Positions 9,401 through 17,832 are shown, numbered from the stretch's first letter. The stretch: 64,000 nucleotides of DNA from Paenibacillus sp. (GCA_017512705.1 JAFWEX010000109.1:62001-126000); one strand, 5' to 3'. Numbers and translations are program-made. The notes: generated by a model not told the origin, from the letters alone.

Positions 9401-12069
9401 AAAGAAAGAGGGATCTGGAATCTATAGCATTGGGCACAATCACATCTGACCTCGATAAGGACTTAGGAGAATATCTAGAAAAAGAGCCGACATTTTGGCG
9501 GCAATTAGTTGACAGTTCAATCAGGATACTTGGAGGTCTCAGACGGTTTGATTCAAATAAAAAATCAAGTGAATCTCCGCCTCCGCGGTTAAATACTTAT
9601 TGGAAGGCAATTGCAAAAGAAAATGGCATTAATGAAATGCAATTTCTGGATAGAGCTCAACGTATTTTTTCTTCCTTACGAGGAGTAAAACAATATTTAT
9701 TACAATCGGATGAATTACAGATAGTTCCATTTAATGGAAAGGTGTATGCTTGTGTAAAGTGTCACCGGGTACATTTGCATCCGTCCTGTTCAGTTTGTAC
9801 TGATTGCTACTCACGATTAGAAGAAAGCAGTCTTGAGGATTCTGTAACTAATGATTATTATCGATACCTTTCTGTTGATGCTAAAACTGTCCGCCGTTTT
9901 CATTCCGAGGAAATGACAGGGCAAACTGATCCGGATGATGCGTTAAAGAGACAGCAGCTTTTTCAAGGTATCTTCGATTCAGAAGATACTCCGCTTGTCG
10001 ACGAAATTGACATTTTAAGTGTCACGACCACGATGGAAGCCGGTGTGGATATTGGATCTTTAAGAATTGTTGCCATGTCAAATATGCCTCCACAAAGATT
10101 TAATTATCAACAGCGGGTAGGACGATGCGGACGCCGGAATTCACCGTTGTCCGTAAGCTTGACACTTTGCCGCGGCAGAAGCCACGATGACTGGTATTTT
10201 GATAACTTAGATAAAATTACGGGAGATCCGTCTCCACAGCCGTATATCGACTTACAGTCTAAAAAGATTTTTAACCGCGTTGTTAATAAAGAGATGCTGT
10301 TTTATGCCTTTAAAGATACAGGTCTATCACAAGAAGATTTAGGCGGAGAAAGCGTCCATGGACAGTTTGGTAACCGGAATGATTGGGAACAGATTAAAGA
10401 TCGTGTGAAGGCTTACTTTGCCTCTAAAGAAGGGATCGCCCGAGTAGACCAAGTGATTAAAGTACTATCAATAAAAAGCAACATCGCTGCGGGAGAGTTA
10501 GAGCAAGTAAAAGCAGATATAGTTAGCGGAAGATTAACGGAAGAGATTACACGGATAGCTAAAGACCCTAGGTATTCTTCGAATGCACTAAGCGAGAACC
10601 TGGCTGCAGCAGGCTTACTCCCTATGTTTGGGTTCCCAACACGAGTCAGATTATTACACCATAGCCGGAAAAGCTCTTATACTTCTATTCAAAATTTAGA
10701 TAAAGATACAGTAGATCGAGATTTGGAAATGGCGATCAACGACTACTCACCTGGCTCTGAGGTGGTTAAAGATAAGTCAAAACACCGAGCCGCAGGAGTG
10801 GCGCATTACTGGATTCAAGGCAATCGGGTTATACCAGAAGGGAATCCTTTAGGTGATATTAAGACAATTTCTATTTGTAAGGATTGCCATATGTTATACG
10901 ATAAAGATCTGCCAGAAGAATGTCCATCCTGTAATGCTTTAATAGATTCTGCAGAGAGTCCTTATAAAAAAATTCGAATTTCCGAGCCGCAAGGCTTCAG
11001 AACTGATTGGATTAATAGAGATTATAAAGAGGAGTTCGAGTGGTCATCAAGAAGTTCTGTACCAAGACTGGCTCTTGACGGTAATAATGATACTAACTAT
11101 ACCCATGAAATATACAATGCTGCCTTCTCGTGTCAAGAGGGGGATGTTTACACTATCAATGATCGTAACGGAGCATTATTCACTTTTGAGAAGGCCAATA
11201 ATGAGTATGAAGGTTGGATTGAAACATCAAATTTAGCTGACGACTACAAGCCGCCGGCACGGGGATCAATAAAAGAAGAAGTAGCGTTAGCAGCTATCAA
11301 AAATACCGAATTACTAATTATTAGCCCCAGAATAACTGTTGCGGGTATAAGCTTTGATCCGACAGTTCTTGGAGCCCGCGCTGGTCTAATTTCGTTCGGG
11401 TTCCTTTTTAGAAGGATTGCAACAAATCTTTTGGATGTTGATGGGGATGAGCTTCAAGTGGGTGTCCGTTCAGTGTATAACAATTCTACAGATAGTCTTG
11501 TGGGTCAGATTTTCTTCGGTGACAGGCTTATTAACGGGGCAGGTTATGCGAAATACTTAGCTCAAGAGAGAGTTATGAAGAGGATCCTGGATGACTTATG
11601 CGGTGAGCTGATTTATATTCCAAAACTTCGTGATCACAACTGTGATTCTTCATGTTATGAATGCCTACGTACTTATGAAAATATGAGCTATCATGGAATC
11701 CTTGATTGGCGGCTTGGACTCGATGCAGCTCGATATTTAAGAGATGGCAAAACACCTGTTATTGACGAACAGTGGATTGAAGTAGTTCAAAAATCTTTAG
11801 CCAATCTTGCGGAAAACTTTCCAGGTGTTGAGCCAGTATGGTTTTCTGGAGTCCCAGGTTTAAAGTTTGCACTTGAGGATGAAACCATTGCCTTATTTGG
11901 ACATCCATTCTGGAACACAAAGAATGAAGATTATTTTACTCGTGAATTAGCCGCGGCGACGGCAGAAGCAGAAGTGGAAGCTAGAGTGATCAAACATTTT
12001 AACATTTTTGATTTAATCCGTCGTCCAACATGGGTAATCCAAAAAATGATTGAAGGAAACAACGAATGA
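6430..12069 (+). CDS. DruE-like SF2 helicase with DUF1998-type C-terminus
   Basis: 1879 aa, AGGAG site upstream. Motif I SGTGSGKT (113-120), DELH box (374-377), ATSASLD motif III, LFSDSRQDAAKLS in the second RecA lobe, TTTMEAGVDIG motif V and QQRVGRCGRR motif VI (~1227-1236). Zinc-binding cysteine groups lie at ~576-625 (CSNPDC...CGCG...CQNCG), ~1113-1133 (CVKCHR...CSVCTDC) and ~1488-1508. The C-terminus carries NCDSSCYECLRTYENM...LDWRLGL (~1738-1765), the cysteine signature of DUF1998, as in DISARM DrmB, MrfA helicases and Druantia DruE. Length and layout best match DruE. It overlaps the nuclease gene by 4 bases (ATGA). Expected to act as an ATP-driven DNA translocase. Confidence 0.92.
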   Translation: MEDVLGLFQRMQEMYFRYMDSPFALGNDKLAAERRSLLEQEGNIYQYPYIEALPPFISSKKTIKEVCKDIGLSSDFSEFAALGLFDPKHKLHRHQYEAFKNVVADKKNIVVTSGTGSGKTESFLLPLISNILNESKKWDSPDQHTRKWWESGTRWTSVRAHEKRKAAVRGLILYPLNALVEDQMVRLRKALDSDGVREWFRENRHNNKIYFGRYTGKTPVPGNPSNSNKVSQLKTALKKMEQKQIELRAYFEDMMFKAGNNPDDKTKQNIFVELQNEIEEGLLLSITQWNQSEVELIKKKLAERLKEKLAFLNQVDGSEMISRWDMQDSPPDILITNFSMLNIMLTRQIEQQIFEKTREWLQEDSANTFHLVLDELHAYRGTAGTEVAYVIRALLDRLGLTPDSPQLRILATSASLDENGKEFLGDFFGVPIDKFEIISGDRENAEKYPLSNYYKDKKDVFAELFNSFQKEDEWNKSISKFCSEFNVKYDPNVPGECVTKALEISGALRALISECEKPKSIKYLSSKLFDDEKDLSSIGGLLLAVVKSRINGEREVVLPLRAHLFFKNFQGLWACSNPDCTEVNPQYKYDRRNIGRLYNQPRIQCGCGSRVLDFYYCQNCGDSFLGGFKTADKTDDSSDQFYLSAEFPEIEQLPDKLPPVKKFGEYAVYWPLLSIDPDAVKWERTRSGDDSEQTGSGKNKMKFKWEKAFYRPRLGQICSDMHNATGHWYQISNMEETAKNMPAFPIKCPHCADDWELIRTSSGPLPIESEKRTRSPIRGQRTGFDMIAQIMLDALMRELPDREQPKAVLFSDSRQDAAKLSAKLEINHYRQIIRYIVIKVVREQNAALRSFIKRTRQEALSDLEASLAESYWNESFPEASLIEAAIFNRNLPPTKLEEAKQIINSAGSYPRLGNLWDSIEKEILKVGINPAGPENSLKEYLGIKWKSMYNWIDRNKPEPITTNMNTDKQSYRQIIQNSLRERVIIDVLFSQRKRDLESIALGTITSDLDKDLGEYLEKEPTFWRQLVDSSIRILGGLRRFDSNKKSSESPPPRLNTYWKAIAKENGINEMQFLDRAQRIFSSLRGVKQYLLQSDELQIVPFNGKVYACVKCHRVHLHPSCSVCTDCYSRLEESSLEDSVTNDYYRYLSVDAKTVRRFHSEEMTGQTDPDDALKRQQLFQGIFDSEDTPLVDEIDILSVTTTMEAGVDIGSLRIVAMSNMPPQRFNYQQRVGRCGRRNSPLSVSLTLCRGRSHDDWYFDNLDKITGDPSPQPYIDLQSKKIFNRVVNKEMLFYAFKDTGLSQEDLGGESVHGQFGNRNDWEQIKDRVKAYFASKEGIARVDQVIKVLSIKSNIAAGELEQVKADIVSGRLTEEITRIAKDPRYSSNALSENLAAAGLLPMFGFPTRVRLLHHSRKSSYTSIQNLDKDTVDRDLEMAINDYSPGSEVVKDKSKHRAAGVAHYWIQGNRVIPEGNPLGDIKTISICKDCHMLYDKDLPEECPSCNALIDSAESPYKKIRISEPQGFRTDWINRDYKEEFEWSSRSSVPRLALDGNNDTNYTHEIYNAAFSCQEGDVYTINDRNGALFTFEKANNEYEGWIETSNLADDYKPPARGSIKEEVALAAIKNTELLIISPRITVAGISFDPTVLGARAGLISFGFLFRRIATNLLDVDGDELQVGVRSVYNNSTDSLVGQIFFGDRLINGAGYAKYLAQERVMKRILDDLCGELIYIPKLRDHNCDSSCYECLRTYENMSYHGILDWRLGLDAARYLRDGKTPVIDEQWIEVVQKSLANLAENFPGVEPVWFSGVPGLKFALEDETIALFGHPFWNTKNEDYFTRELAAATAEAEVEARVIKHFNIFDLIRRPTWVIQKMIEGNNE

Positions 12070-13166
12070 AGTTACCTGACTGGCCTACGCCTGATTTGAT
12101 ACCTTATCTAACTCCGTCTTCTTATATGGTACTTCGTTCGTGCCCCCTGAAAGGAGTCTTATCAAGATCTGCAATATATAAGGATCTTGTATATATTCAT
12201 CCAAAGGCCAGAATAGGTAGTGTATGCCATGAGATACTGGAGCGGATTGGAAGGGGCGAATTTGATCAGCTAGCTGAAGGTGAGCTAGCTGATCAAATTG
12301 AAGTGCTTTATAAGCAGTTGTGCCTGAATCAATATACTTTGGCAATGCAAGGTATCTATACGGAAAAGGCCCTCCCTGAAAATTGGCCGGGATATTATAT
12401 ACGTTTAGCACGCTTAAAATTAATAGGCTGGAATTTGTGGAACGATAGAAAGAATGCAGTCATTCGGAAGTCCAGACAATTTTTAGAACAATCTGTTAAC
12501 GTCTTTGATGGTAAGCTCAAAGGGAGACCGGACCGTTTTCTCTTTATTTCTCAAAATGAACTACTGATTGAGGATTATAAAACCGGTCTTATTTATGATG
12601 AAGATTTAAAGTTATCAGAAGGTATTGGACAGCAAATGCTGTTGTACTCTGCTATATTACATCAGTTACATCCTAATTGTAGTATTCGCTTTCGAGTTAT
12701 TCCTCTTAAGGGGGATGCTTATGAAGAAATAGTGAATATCGACGAGGCGGTCCAACTTGCAGAGGAAGCAGTTAATTTATTGGAGAAAATTAATTTAGAT
12801 TTAAGCGATATAGTAAATGCAAATAAATCGTTTGATGATTTGGCTCAGCCAAGTTTTGATAATTGTGTTTACTGCTCCTATAAACCTAAATGCAATAAGT
12901 TTTTTCAACAAGAATTTACTGATCAAAAGTTTATTTCGATGAAAGGAAAATTCGTAAGTTATACTCTTAAGGGAAGCGGTTTTTTAGAGATTATCTTAAA
13001 GAATGAATTTAATAATCAAAATGTTGTTATAAGGAAATTGACCGGCAATCAGTATGATGTCTTTGGTGCTTTGAATGGACAAAGTACAATTATCATTACG
13101 GAATTAGTTAAAAAAGAAGATTTCATTTATGAAGCAAGTTTATATACAACAGTATGGGGAGAGTAA
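12066..13166 (+). CDS. PD-(D/E)XK nuclease, Cas4/AddB-like with Fe-S cysteines
   Basis: 366 aa, translationally coupled to the helicase. Nuclease motifs: RIGSVCHE (H55), GRPDRF (D156), IEDYKTG (D170, K172) and the QxxxY motif Q190...Y194. An N-terminal cysteine (C26 in SCPLKG) and a C-terminal C-x2-C-x5-C (C267, C270, C276) reproduce the iron-sulphur spacing of Cas4, AddB and Dna2. About 80 C-terminal residues beyond the cluster are beta-rich and unassigned. Family members resect or cleave DNA ends with a helicase partner, so this is probably the effector of the second unit. A long inverted repeat lies within codons 65-78. Confidence 0.9.
   Translation: MKLPDWPTPDLIPYLTPSSYMVLRSCPLKGVLSRSAIYKDLVYIHPKARIGSVCHEILERIGRGEFDQLAEGELADQIEVLYKQLCLNQYTLAMQGIYTEKALPENWPGYYIRLARLKLIGWNLWNDRKNAVIRKSRQFLEQSVNVFDGKLKGRPDRFLFISQNELLIEDYKTGLIYDEDLKLSEGIGQQMLLYSAILHQLHPNCSIRFRVIPLKGDAYEEIVNIDEAVQLAEEAVNLLEKINLDLSDIVNANKSFDDLAQPSFDNCVYCSYKPKCNKFFQQEFTDQKFISMKGKFVSYTLKGSGFLEIILKNEFNNQNVVIRKLTGNQYDVFGALNGQSTIIITELVKKEDFIYEASLYTTVWGE
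12259..12299. repeat. 17-bp perfect inverted repeat inside the nuclease gene
   Basis: AATTTGATCAGCTAGCT (12259-12275) and its exact reverse complement (12283-12299) flank a 7-nt spacer. The repeat is in frame within the coding sequence and would form a strong mRNA hairpin or DNA cruciform. Confidence 0.9.
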
Positions 13167-13250
13167 AAGGTGTAATTGTTTGATTTAAGAAAAAGGGTAG
13201 GGGAATAAAGCTGCTCTTTCATTTGTATAAATTAAAACTTAATTGGTGAA

Positions 13251-13418
13251 GTGGTAGAGAAAAGATCGCCAATCAAGCTTTTTCATAAATACTTTGAAGA
13301 AAATAGTGACAACAAGAAGATTCATATGAGTAATGAGATAGAACTTATTAAGGAACATGTGTGTGTGGGGGACTGTGTTAATTGGTTAAAACACTTGATT
13401 TACAAGGGTTATAAATAA
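13251..13418 (+). CDS. Possible 55-aa ORF after the defence operon
   Basis: A GTG-initiated frame of 55 codons, rich in Lys/Glu, ending HVCVGDCVNWLKHLIYKGYK. A weak GGTGA precedes the start. It is not overlapped by another gene and lies 84 bp after the nuclease gene. No family is recognised; it may be a small island gene or a degraded fragment. Confidence 0.3.
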   Translation: MVEKRSPIKLFHKYFEENSDNKKIHMSNEIELIKEHVCVGDCVNWLKHLIYKGYK

Positions 13419-13452
13419 CGCGTATTGTTCGTTTAGTTTGGGTTTGATTGCT

Positions 13453-13529
13453 TGTTGACGATGTTCGTCAACAAAATACGATATGACGCTCAGGTGTTGC
13501 TGGTTAACCTCGGGCGTCCTTTATTTTTG
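13453..13529 (+). terminator. Hairpin and terminator-like structure at island end
   Basis: First a perfect 9-bp hairpin (TGTTGACGA 13453-13461 / TCGTCAACA 13465-13473) without a T-tail. Then GACGC (13485-13489) pairs with GCGTC (13514-13518), with inner AGGT/ACCT pairing, followed by CTTTATTTTTG. The second is a plausible rho-independent terminator for the second defence unit. Confidence 0.5.
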
Positions 13530-13542
13530 TGTTTTGGTCTTT

Positions 13543-13705
13543 CTAGAAAATAATGAGTCGAGTTTGTCGTTGGCAGTCTGCAGCCTGATCTGCAGTTTGG
13601 AGCAAATAACCATAGATATTCATAGTTTTTCTAATGTTGCCGTGACCAAGTCGCTCTGAAATAATCTTCACATGCATGTCTTATTGATAAGACGAGAGTT
13701 GAAAG
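13543..13705 (-). pseudogene. Tyrosine recombinase (phage-type integrase) C-terminal remnant
   Basis: On the minus strand the frame reads MHVKIISERLGHGNIRKTMN, then IYGYLLQ..., ending at a stop at 13543. This is the characteristic tail of Tn916/phage-type tyrosine recombinases: the SERLGH box with the box-II HxxH/W histidine, then the TxxIYxH-like catalytic tyrosine region. A stop directly precedes this segment, and a one-base frame change upstream reads SRLINK, consistent with a degraded 'HASLL' region. Nothing N-terminal remains. It marks past integration of a mobile element next to the defence genes. Confidence 0.75.
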
Positions 13706-13994
13706 AATTGTAATGTGTACAAACCTGTTTATCATGTTTATACTAACGAATAGAGCAGTGGCTCTTCTTAATAATTGTTTTTAGGAGATGTTTTTCTTGA
13801 TCATCAAATTCACTCGTTTACGTTAATAGAAGGTACAGGCTATGTATACTCACGTCATTTTTTAAAACTATGACCTGGGTTAATTTAACTGTATCTTTTT
13901 CATTACCAAATACGAATGAATGTGGTGTTTTTGTTTTGTCCGATAACAATCGAAAAATTACAAGTGCACGTCTTTTCTCTCTGAGTACAAAGAC

Positions 13995-14785
13995 ATGTTT
14001 AAATGCCCAATATGTTCAAATCATATTGAGGTAGTAAATTTAAAGAGTATAATTTGTTCCAATCATTCATTGTTTTGATATATCTAAGCAAGGATATAAA
14101 TTAACTATTGTCCCATTCCCTTAAAAAATACGGTAAAAACTGTTTGAATCTCGAAAAATATTTAGCCAAAGTGGTTTTTTTGATCCGTTGATTGCTCAGA
14201 TTTGTAAGGATAGAAGAGTTGAAATCAACGAGTAAATTCATAAAAATATTTGATGCTGGATGCGGTGAAGGTTCAAAATTCTCCAATATACAGCAAAGGA
14301 TAATTGAATATTCGACAATGTAACTTGTTGGGAATAGGTGTTGATATATCTAAAGAGGGAATAAATATTGCATCAAGGAGTCCTTCCAAAACAATCTGGT
14401 GCGTAGCAGATCTCGCAAAGTGTCCATTAATTGAATTGTTTATCGCCATCCAACTATTCTGAGTTCCTTAGAATGCATGCGGATGATGGAATGGTTATAA
14501 AAGTTGTCCCCCGAAATTAAGTACCTTCAAGATTTAAGAGGGGAATTTCACTATAAAACAGATCGAACTGTATATTCAAATGAAAATACATTAGAGCTTT
14601 TCAATCGTCTTTTTGATCTTGTTGCTATCCAGCGTGTTCAGTGTGGTGTAACAATGGAAAATAAGTACATTGATCAAATGGTTCAAATGCCCTCCTTGTC
14701 TTGGCGAGCATCGGAAGAACTTATGCAACAAGTTCTGGGTAAGAATAAATTGGAGGTCACTTTTGACTTTTCAGTCTTGCTTTGA
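13995..14785 (+). pseudogene. rlmA: Degraded 23S rRNA (guanine-N1) methyltransferase, RlmA/TlrB family
   Basis: Family landmarks appear in the right order but in different frames: MFKCPICSNHIEVV and a CSNH zinc finger (13995 on), FDISKQGY, SGFFDPLIAQICKDRR (~14172), the SAM site IFDAGCGEGSKFS (~14245), GVDISKEGINIA (~14340), WCVADLAKCP, then PSNYSEFLRMHADDGMVIKV (~14445), and finally EYLQDLRGEFHYKTDRT-like sequence (14504-14785, read through an apparent TTG start). At least four frameshifts or stops interrupt it, so it is not functional. Intact relatives methylate G745/G748 of 23S rRNA and can confer tylosin-type resistance. Confidence 0.85.
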
Positions 14786-14960
14786 AAGAAAATGAATGCT
14801 CATTAGAACAAATTAATTAAAATTTATGATCAAAGAGGCTTACAAGGAATATTTTAATGTGAAGTTTGTATAACACAGAATGAATGAAACAGGTGTGCTT
14901 TTTTTTTACAAATTTTCAGGACATTAATTGAATCAAGGCTGTTGAGAGTCATAGTAAAAC

Positions 14961-14988
14961 GATCCACCTTTTATAAGTTTGGTGGATC
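14961..14988. promoter_or_regulatory. Hairpin in leader of the first dus gene
   Basis: GATCCACC and GGTGGATC (14961-14968, 14981-14988) form a perfect 8-bp stem with a 12-nt loop, 40 bp before the dus start. No T-run follows on the plus strand. Role unknown. Confidence 0.35.
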
Positions 14989-15028
14989 ATTTCACATATT
15001 GTGAACGTTTGGAAATGAGAGGAATGGA

Positions 15029-16006
15029 ATGAAATTGGCAGAGAATTTTTGGAAGGATCTACCTAAACCGTTTTTTGTACTTGCACCTATGGAAGATGTG
15101 ACCAATGTTGTGTTTCGTCACGTTGTGGCTAAAGCAGGTAGACCTGATGTGTTTTTTACTGAGTTTACGAATACGGAAAGTTACTGTAATCCAGATGGTA
15201 TATATAGCGAACGTGGCAGATTATTCTTTACGGAAGATGAACAGCCTATGGTTGCACATATTTGGGGAAACAACCCTGAATATTATAAGGAAATGAGTAT
15301 AGGCTTGGCAAAGCTTGGTTTTAAAGGTATAGATATTAATATGGGTTGTCCGGCTCATAATGTCGCATCAAAAGCTAAAGGTAGTGGACTTATCCTACAA
15401 CCTAAGCTTGCTGCAGATATTATACAAGCTGCTAAAGCGGGCGGATTACCTGTAAGTGTAAAAACTAGACTTGGCTATACACATGTGGATGAATGGCGTG
15501 AGTGGTTGTCACATGTTTTACAGCAAGATATTGCTAATTTGTCTATTCATCTGCGAACCAAGAAAGAAATGAGTAAGGTAGCAGCTCATTGGGAGTTAAT
15601 TGCTGAAATTAAACAACTTCGAGATCAAATTGCACCACATACATTATTAACGATTAATGGAGATATTGCTGACCGGAAAATAGGCTTAATGCTTGCTGAA
15701 CAATATGGAATTGATGGAATTATGATCGGAAGAGGTATATTTCATAATCCGTTTGCTTTTGAGGAAGAACCCAGAGATCATAGCAGAGACGAAAAAATTG
15801 AGTTGTTAAATGCCCATATCGATTTATATGATAAATACTCAAAAGAATTCGAACCGAGACCGTTTGTTCATCTGCTTCGATTTTTTAAGATCTATATTAA
15901 CGGATTTGATAACGCAGAAGAATTGAAGGGTGAACTCATGCAAACCAAATCTACAGATGAGGTTCGGAAAGTGCTGCAAGATTTTTATGATGATTTAGAT
16001 AAATAA
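15029..16006 (+). CDS. tRNA-dihydrouridine synthase (AT-rich copy)
   Basis: 325 aa, with a GAGAGGAATGG ribosome site. FMN-dependent TIM-barrel enzyme that reduces uridine to dihydrouridine in tRNA. Signatures: [19 protein letters not shown] at the N-terminus, [10 protein letters not shown] with the catalytic cysteine, VKTRLGY, SIHLRTK and the FMN-phosphate site [12 protein letters not shown]. It is closely related to the gene at 18127, but its base composition is visibly more AT-rich, like the island to its left. It was therefore probably acquired with, or sits at the border of, the island. The closest known group is Bacillus YfjN-type Dus. Confidence 0.93.
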   Translation: MKLAENFWKDLPKPFFVLAPMEDVTNVVFRHVVAKAGRPDVFFTEFTNTESYCNPDGIYSERGRLFFTEDEQPMVAHIWGNNPEYYKEMSIGLAKLGFKGIDINMGCPAHNVASKAKGSGLILQPKLAADIIQAAKAGGLPVSVKTRLGYTHVDEWREWLSHVLQQDIANLSIHLRTKKEMSKVAAHWELIAEIKQLRDQIAPHTLLTINGDIADRKIGLMLAEQYGIDGIMIGRGIFHNPFAFEEEPRDHSRDEKIELLNAHIDLYDKYSKEFEPRPFVHLLRFFKIYINGFDNAEELKGELMQTKSTDEVRKVLQDFYDDLDK

Positions 16007-16241
16007 ACATTTTTACGAATAAAGACGTGATAAATAGGGAAATGGAAGAATGGAGAACGGGGGTAACCCAGATCCATCAAGCCTTTTCCCTGTTGTTCTA
16101 TCAAGACATTGTTCAGATTTTAATAAAGTTGTGACAGAAAAAGTGGAGTAAATAAGATCCTTAATAACAGCAGATTTACCAACATGTCTAACGATGAGAG
16201 GCTTCGTCGCGGTTTTATAATGATTAATAGGGAGGATCGTC

Positions 16242-16580
16242 ATGAACAGTGTTATTAGCATGCTAGAAATAAAACGTGAGCTATTGATTCAGGAGCTCAA
16301 AGTTGCCCAAGGCGAGGCTCATATTCGAAATTTAGAAGAAAAACGAGAACTGGACACTGCAATGCAGTGGCTTAAGAAGATAGAAATACTGCAATTACAT
16401 AATCCAAATGATTATATCTTCACCAAATTACCAGAGACAAAAACTACATTTTCAGAATACAAAATCGTTGAAACGTTAGAAAGTGATGATCCAAAAGACT
16501 GGCAGGAAGTTAAATTAACGAATGAAGATGAGGAGCTATGGTTGTATGAAGGAGACTGGGTACTCAAAAGTAAAAAGTAG
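16242..16580 (+). CDS. Hypothetical 112-aa protein with N-terminal coiled coil
   Basis: ATG with GGGAGGATC ribosome site 7 nt upstream. Residues 5-50 are strongly helical with heptad-like spacing (LEIKRELLIQELKVAQ), followed by a charged C-terminal region ending in a Trp-rich stretch (EELWLYEGDWVLKSKK). No family recognised, no membrane segment. Stand-alone, with its own terminator downstream. A cytosolic structural or regulatory role cannot be specified. Confidence 0.75.
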   Translation: MNSVISMLEIKRELLIQELKVAQGEAHIRNLEEKRELDTAMQWLKKIEILQLHNPNDYIFTKLPETKTTFSEYKIVETLESDDPKDWQEVKLTNEDEELWLYEGDWVLKSKK

Positions 16581-16656
16581 GGAGTAAACCCTTTGCTGTT
16601 CAGCACAATCGATGAAAAGAGTTACGTTCAATAATATAACAACGGTTCACTTAGCG

Positions 16657-16692
16657 AAGGAACAGGGTGAGCCTGCTCCTTTTTGCTCTTTT
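16657..16692. terminator. Terminator between convergent genes
   Basis: A 10-bp stem with one mismatch (16657-16666 with 16672-16681), loop GTGAG, then a T-rich tail to 16692. Serves the plus-strand 112-aa gene; the minus-strand GNAT gene ends just beyond. Confidence 0.65.
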
Positions 16693-16707
16693 TTATTAAT
16701 TAACCGA

Positions 16708-17589
16708 CTATGCAATCGACGTAATCGGGTGCTTAACATGCATAGGGTAGAGGTGATCACCAGAAGTTCTTACAAACAACCCATCATTGTTGATCGACCT
16801 TTTTAAATCCAGATCCTGGTCATCATCGGGCGTGAAATGAAAGGTTATTTTCTCTGTATTCGCATCTGCAACCGCTCTCAAGATATCCCCCATATGGATT
16901 TCGTTCAAGCTAACAACATCGAAGAGATCGATGTGATTATCCCCTCTCTGATAGATGACAATGACGTCTTCCTTTTCTAGGTAATAGATGTCATTACTAA
17001 AAACATTGAGGCAATAAAACATGAATATCCCTGAAGTATGGTTGGTTGCAAAACGTTGAGAAACAGGCAATCTTTGCGAAGCAAATTTTTGAATAAGGTG
17101 AAGATCCTCTGCGTTAGTTATATCTAGTTTTCGAAGGGCCGCAGCAGACGTCAACGGCTTTTCAGTAAAGTCCATTGAAAAGAGATGCTCTTCCACCGCT
17201 TTGAACCCGAATTTCGGATAGAATTCAAGAACGGATTCATTCGCAAAAAGGTACATGAGATCGCATTTGTTCTCGTATTCCTCTAGAATCAGGTTCATCA
17301 AACGTGTAGATAGTCCCTTCCCACGATAGTCGGGATGTGTCATCACCGTGCCAATTTGTATGGCTTTTTTCTTCTGCCCGTGGACGATGAGCTCAAGGAA
17401 ATTGACTGAAGCATTCGCAACAACCCGATCTCCATCAACCAATGAAAAAGGGATATATCCCTCGCCCCAACACCCTTGTTGATACCAATGTTCGAAATGG
17501 ATATCAAACGTATTCGCAGCGAGATCGAAAAAACTTTTCCGAAGTGTGTCGTTGTTTTTATAATTCTTCGCAAAGATTAAATTCTGCAT
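16708..17589 (-). CDS. GNAT family N-acetyltransferase
   Basis: 293 aa, longer than a minimal GNAT. The acetyl-CoA motif A is QIGTVMTHPDYRGKGLSTRL (~96-115), with a GNAT-typical FYPKFGF at ~150-156. The C-terminal ~120 residues form an extra domain, probably a second degenerate GNAT or sterol-carrier-like fold, as in B. subtilis two-domain GNATs. The start has AGGAG 8 nt upstream. Substrate unknown. Confidence 0.88.
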   Translation of the reverse strand: MQNLIFAKNYKNNDTLRKSFFDLAANTFDIHFEHWYQQGCWGEGYIPFSLVDGDRVVANASVNFLELIVHGQKKKAIQIGTVMTHPDYRGKGLSTRLMNLILEEYENKCDLMYLFANESVLEFYPKFGFKAVEEHLFSMDFTEKPLTSAAALRKLDITNAEDLHLIQKFASQRLPVSQRFATNHTSGIFMFYCLNVFSNDIYYLEKEDVIVIYQRGDNHIDLFDVVSLNEIHMGDILRAVADANTEKITFHFTPDDDQDLDLKRSINNDGLFVRTSGDHLYPMHVKHPITSIA

Positions 17590-17625
17590 GGTATGATCTC
17601 CTAACTTATTAATTCACATCTACCA

Positions 17626-17832
17626 TTATTCTACAGAAAAATGCACCACAGCACTATACAGCATTTTGTTGCGAACAGGGTCAAACGTGACCTGATGCTG
17701 AACTTGTTTCACGCGTAAAAGAAGGGCTTTGTTCACGCCGATTCGTTCATCGATCGCTCGTTCGAGCTCCTGCAAGTTATAAGCTTGAAGACATTCAACC
17801 TTGTCCTTGATCATATCTAGTGAAATTTCCAT
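17626..17832 (-). CDS. DUF2536-like small protein
   Basis: 68 aa starting at MEISLDMIKD, with GGAGG 12 nt upstream. A longer frame to 17970 exists but its extra N-terminus is low-complexity and lacks a ribosome site. The sequence (LIKDKVECLQAYNLQELERA, then VQHQVTFDP) resembles Bacillus YrzA/DUF2536 proteins, which are of unknown function. Located 36 bp upstream of the GNAT gene on the same strand, so the two may be co-transcribed. Confidence 0.75.
   Translation of the reverse strand: MEISLDMIKDKVECLQAYNLQELERAIDERIGVNKALLLRVKQVQHQVTFDPVRNKMLYSAVVHFSVE

Noticed and set aside
12259-12299. Terminator for the helicase-nuclease operon
   Set aside because: The inverted repeat lies early in the nuclease gene and has no T-run after it.
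2-13166. DISARM or Dpd (7-deazaguanine) system
   Set aside because: No DrmMII methyltransferase, DrmC PLD nuclease, DpdA transglycosylase or preQ0 genes are present in the window; only the DUF1998-type helicase is shared.
14504-14785. Stand-alone 93-aa protein starting at TTG 14504
   Set aside because: Its sequence is the C-terminal third of an RlmA-type methyltransferase whose earlier parts lie upstream in other frames; the TTG has no ribosome site.
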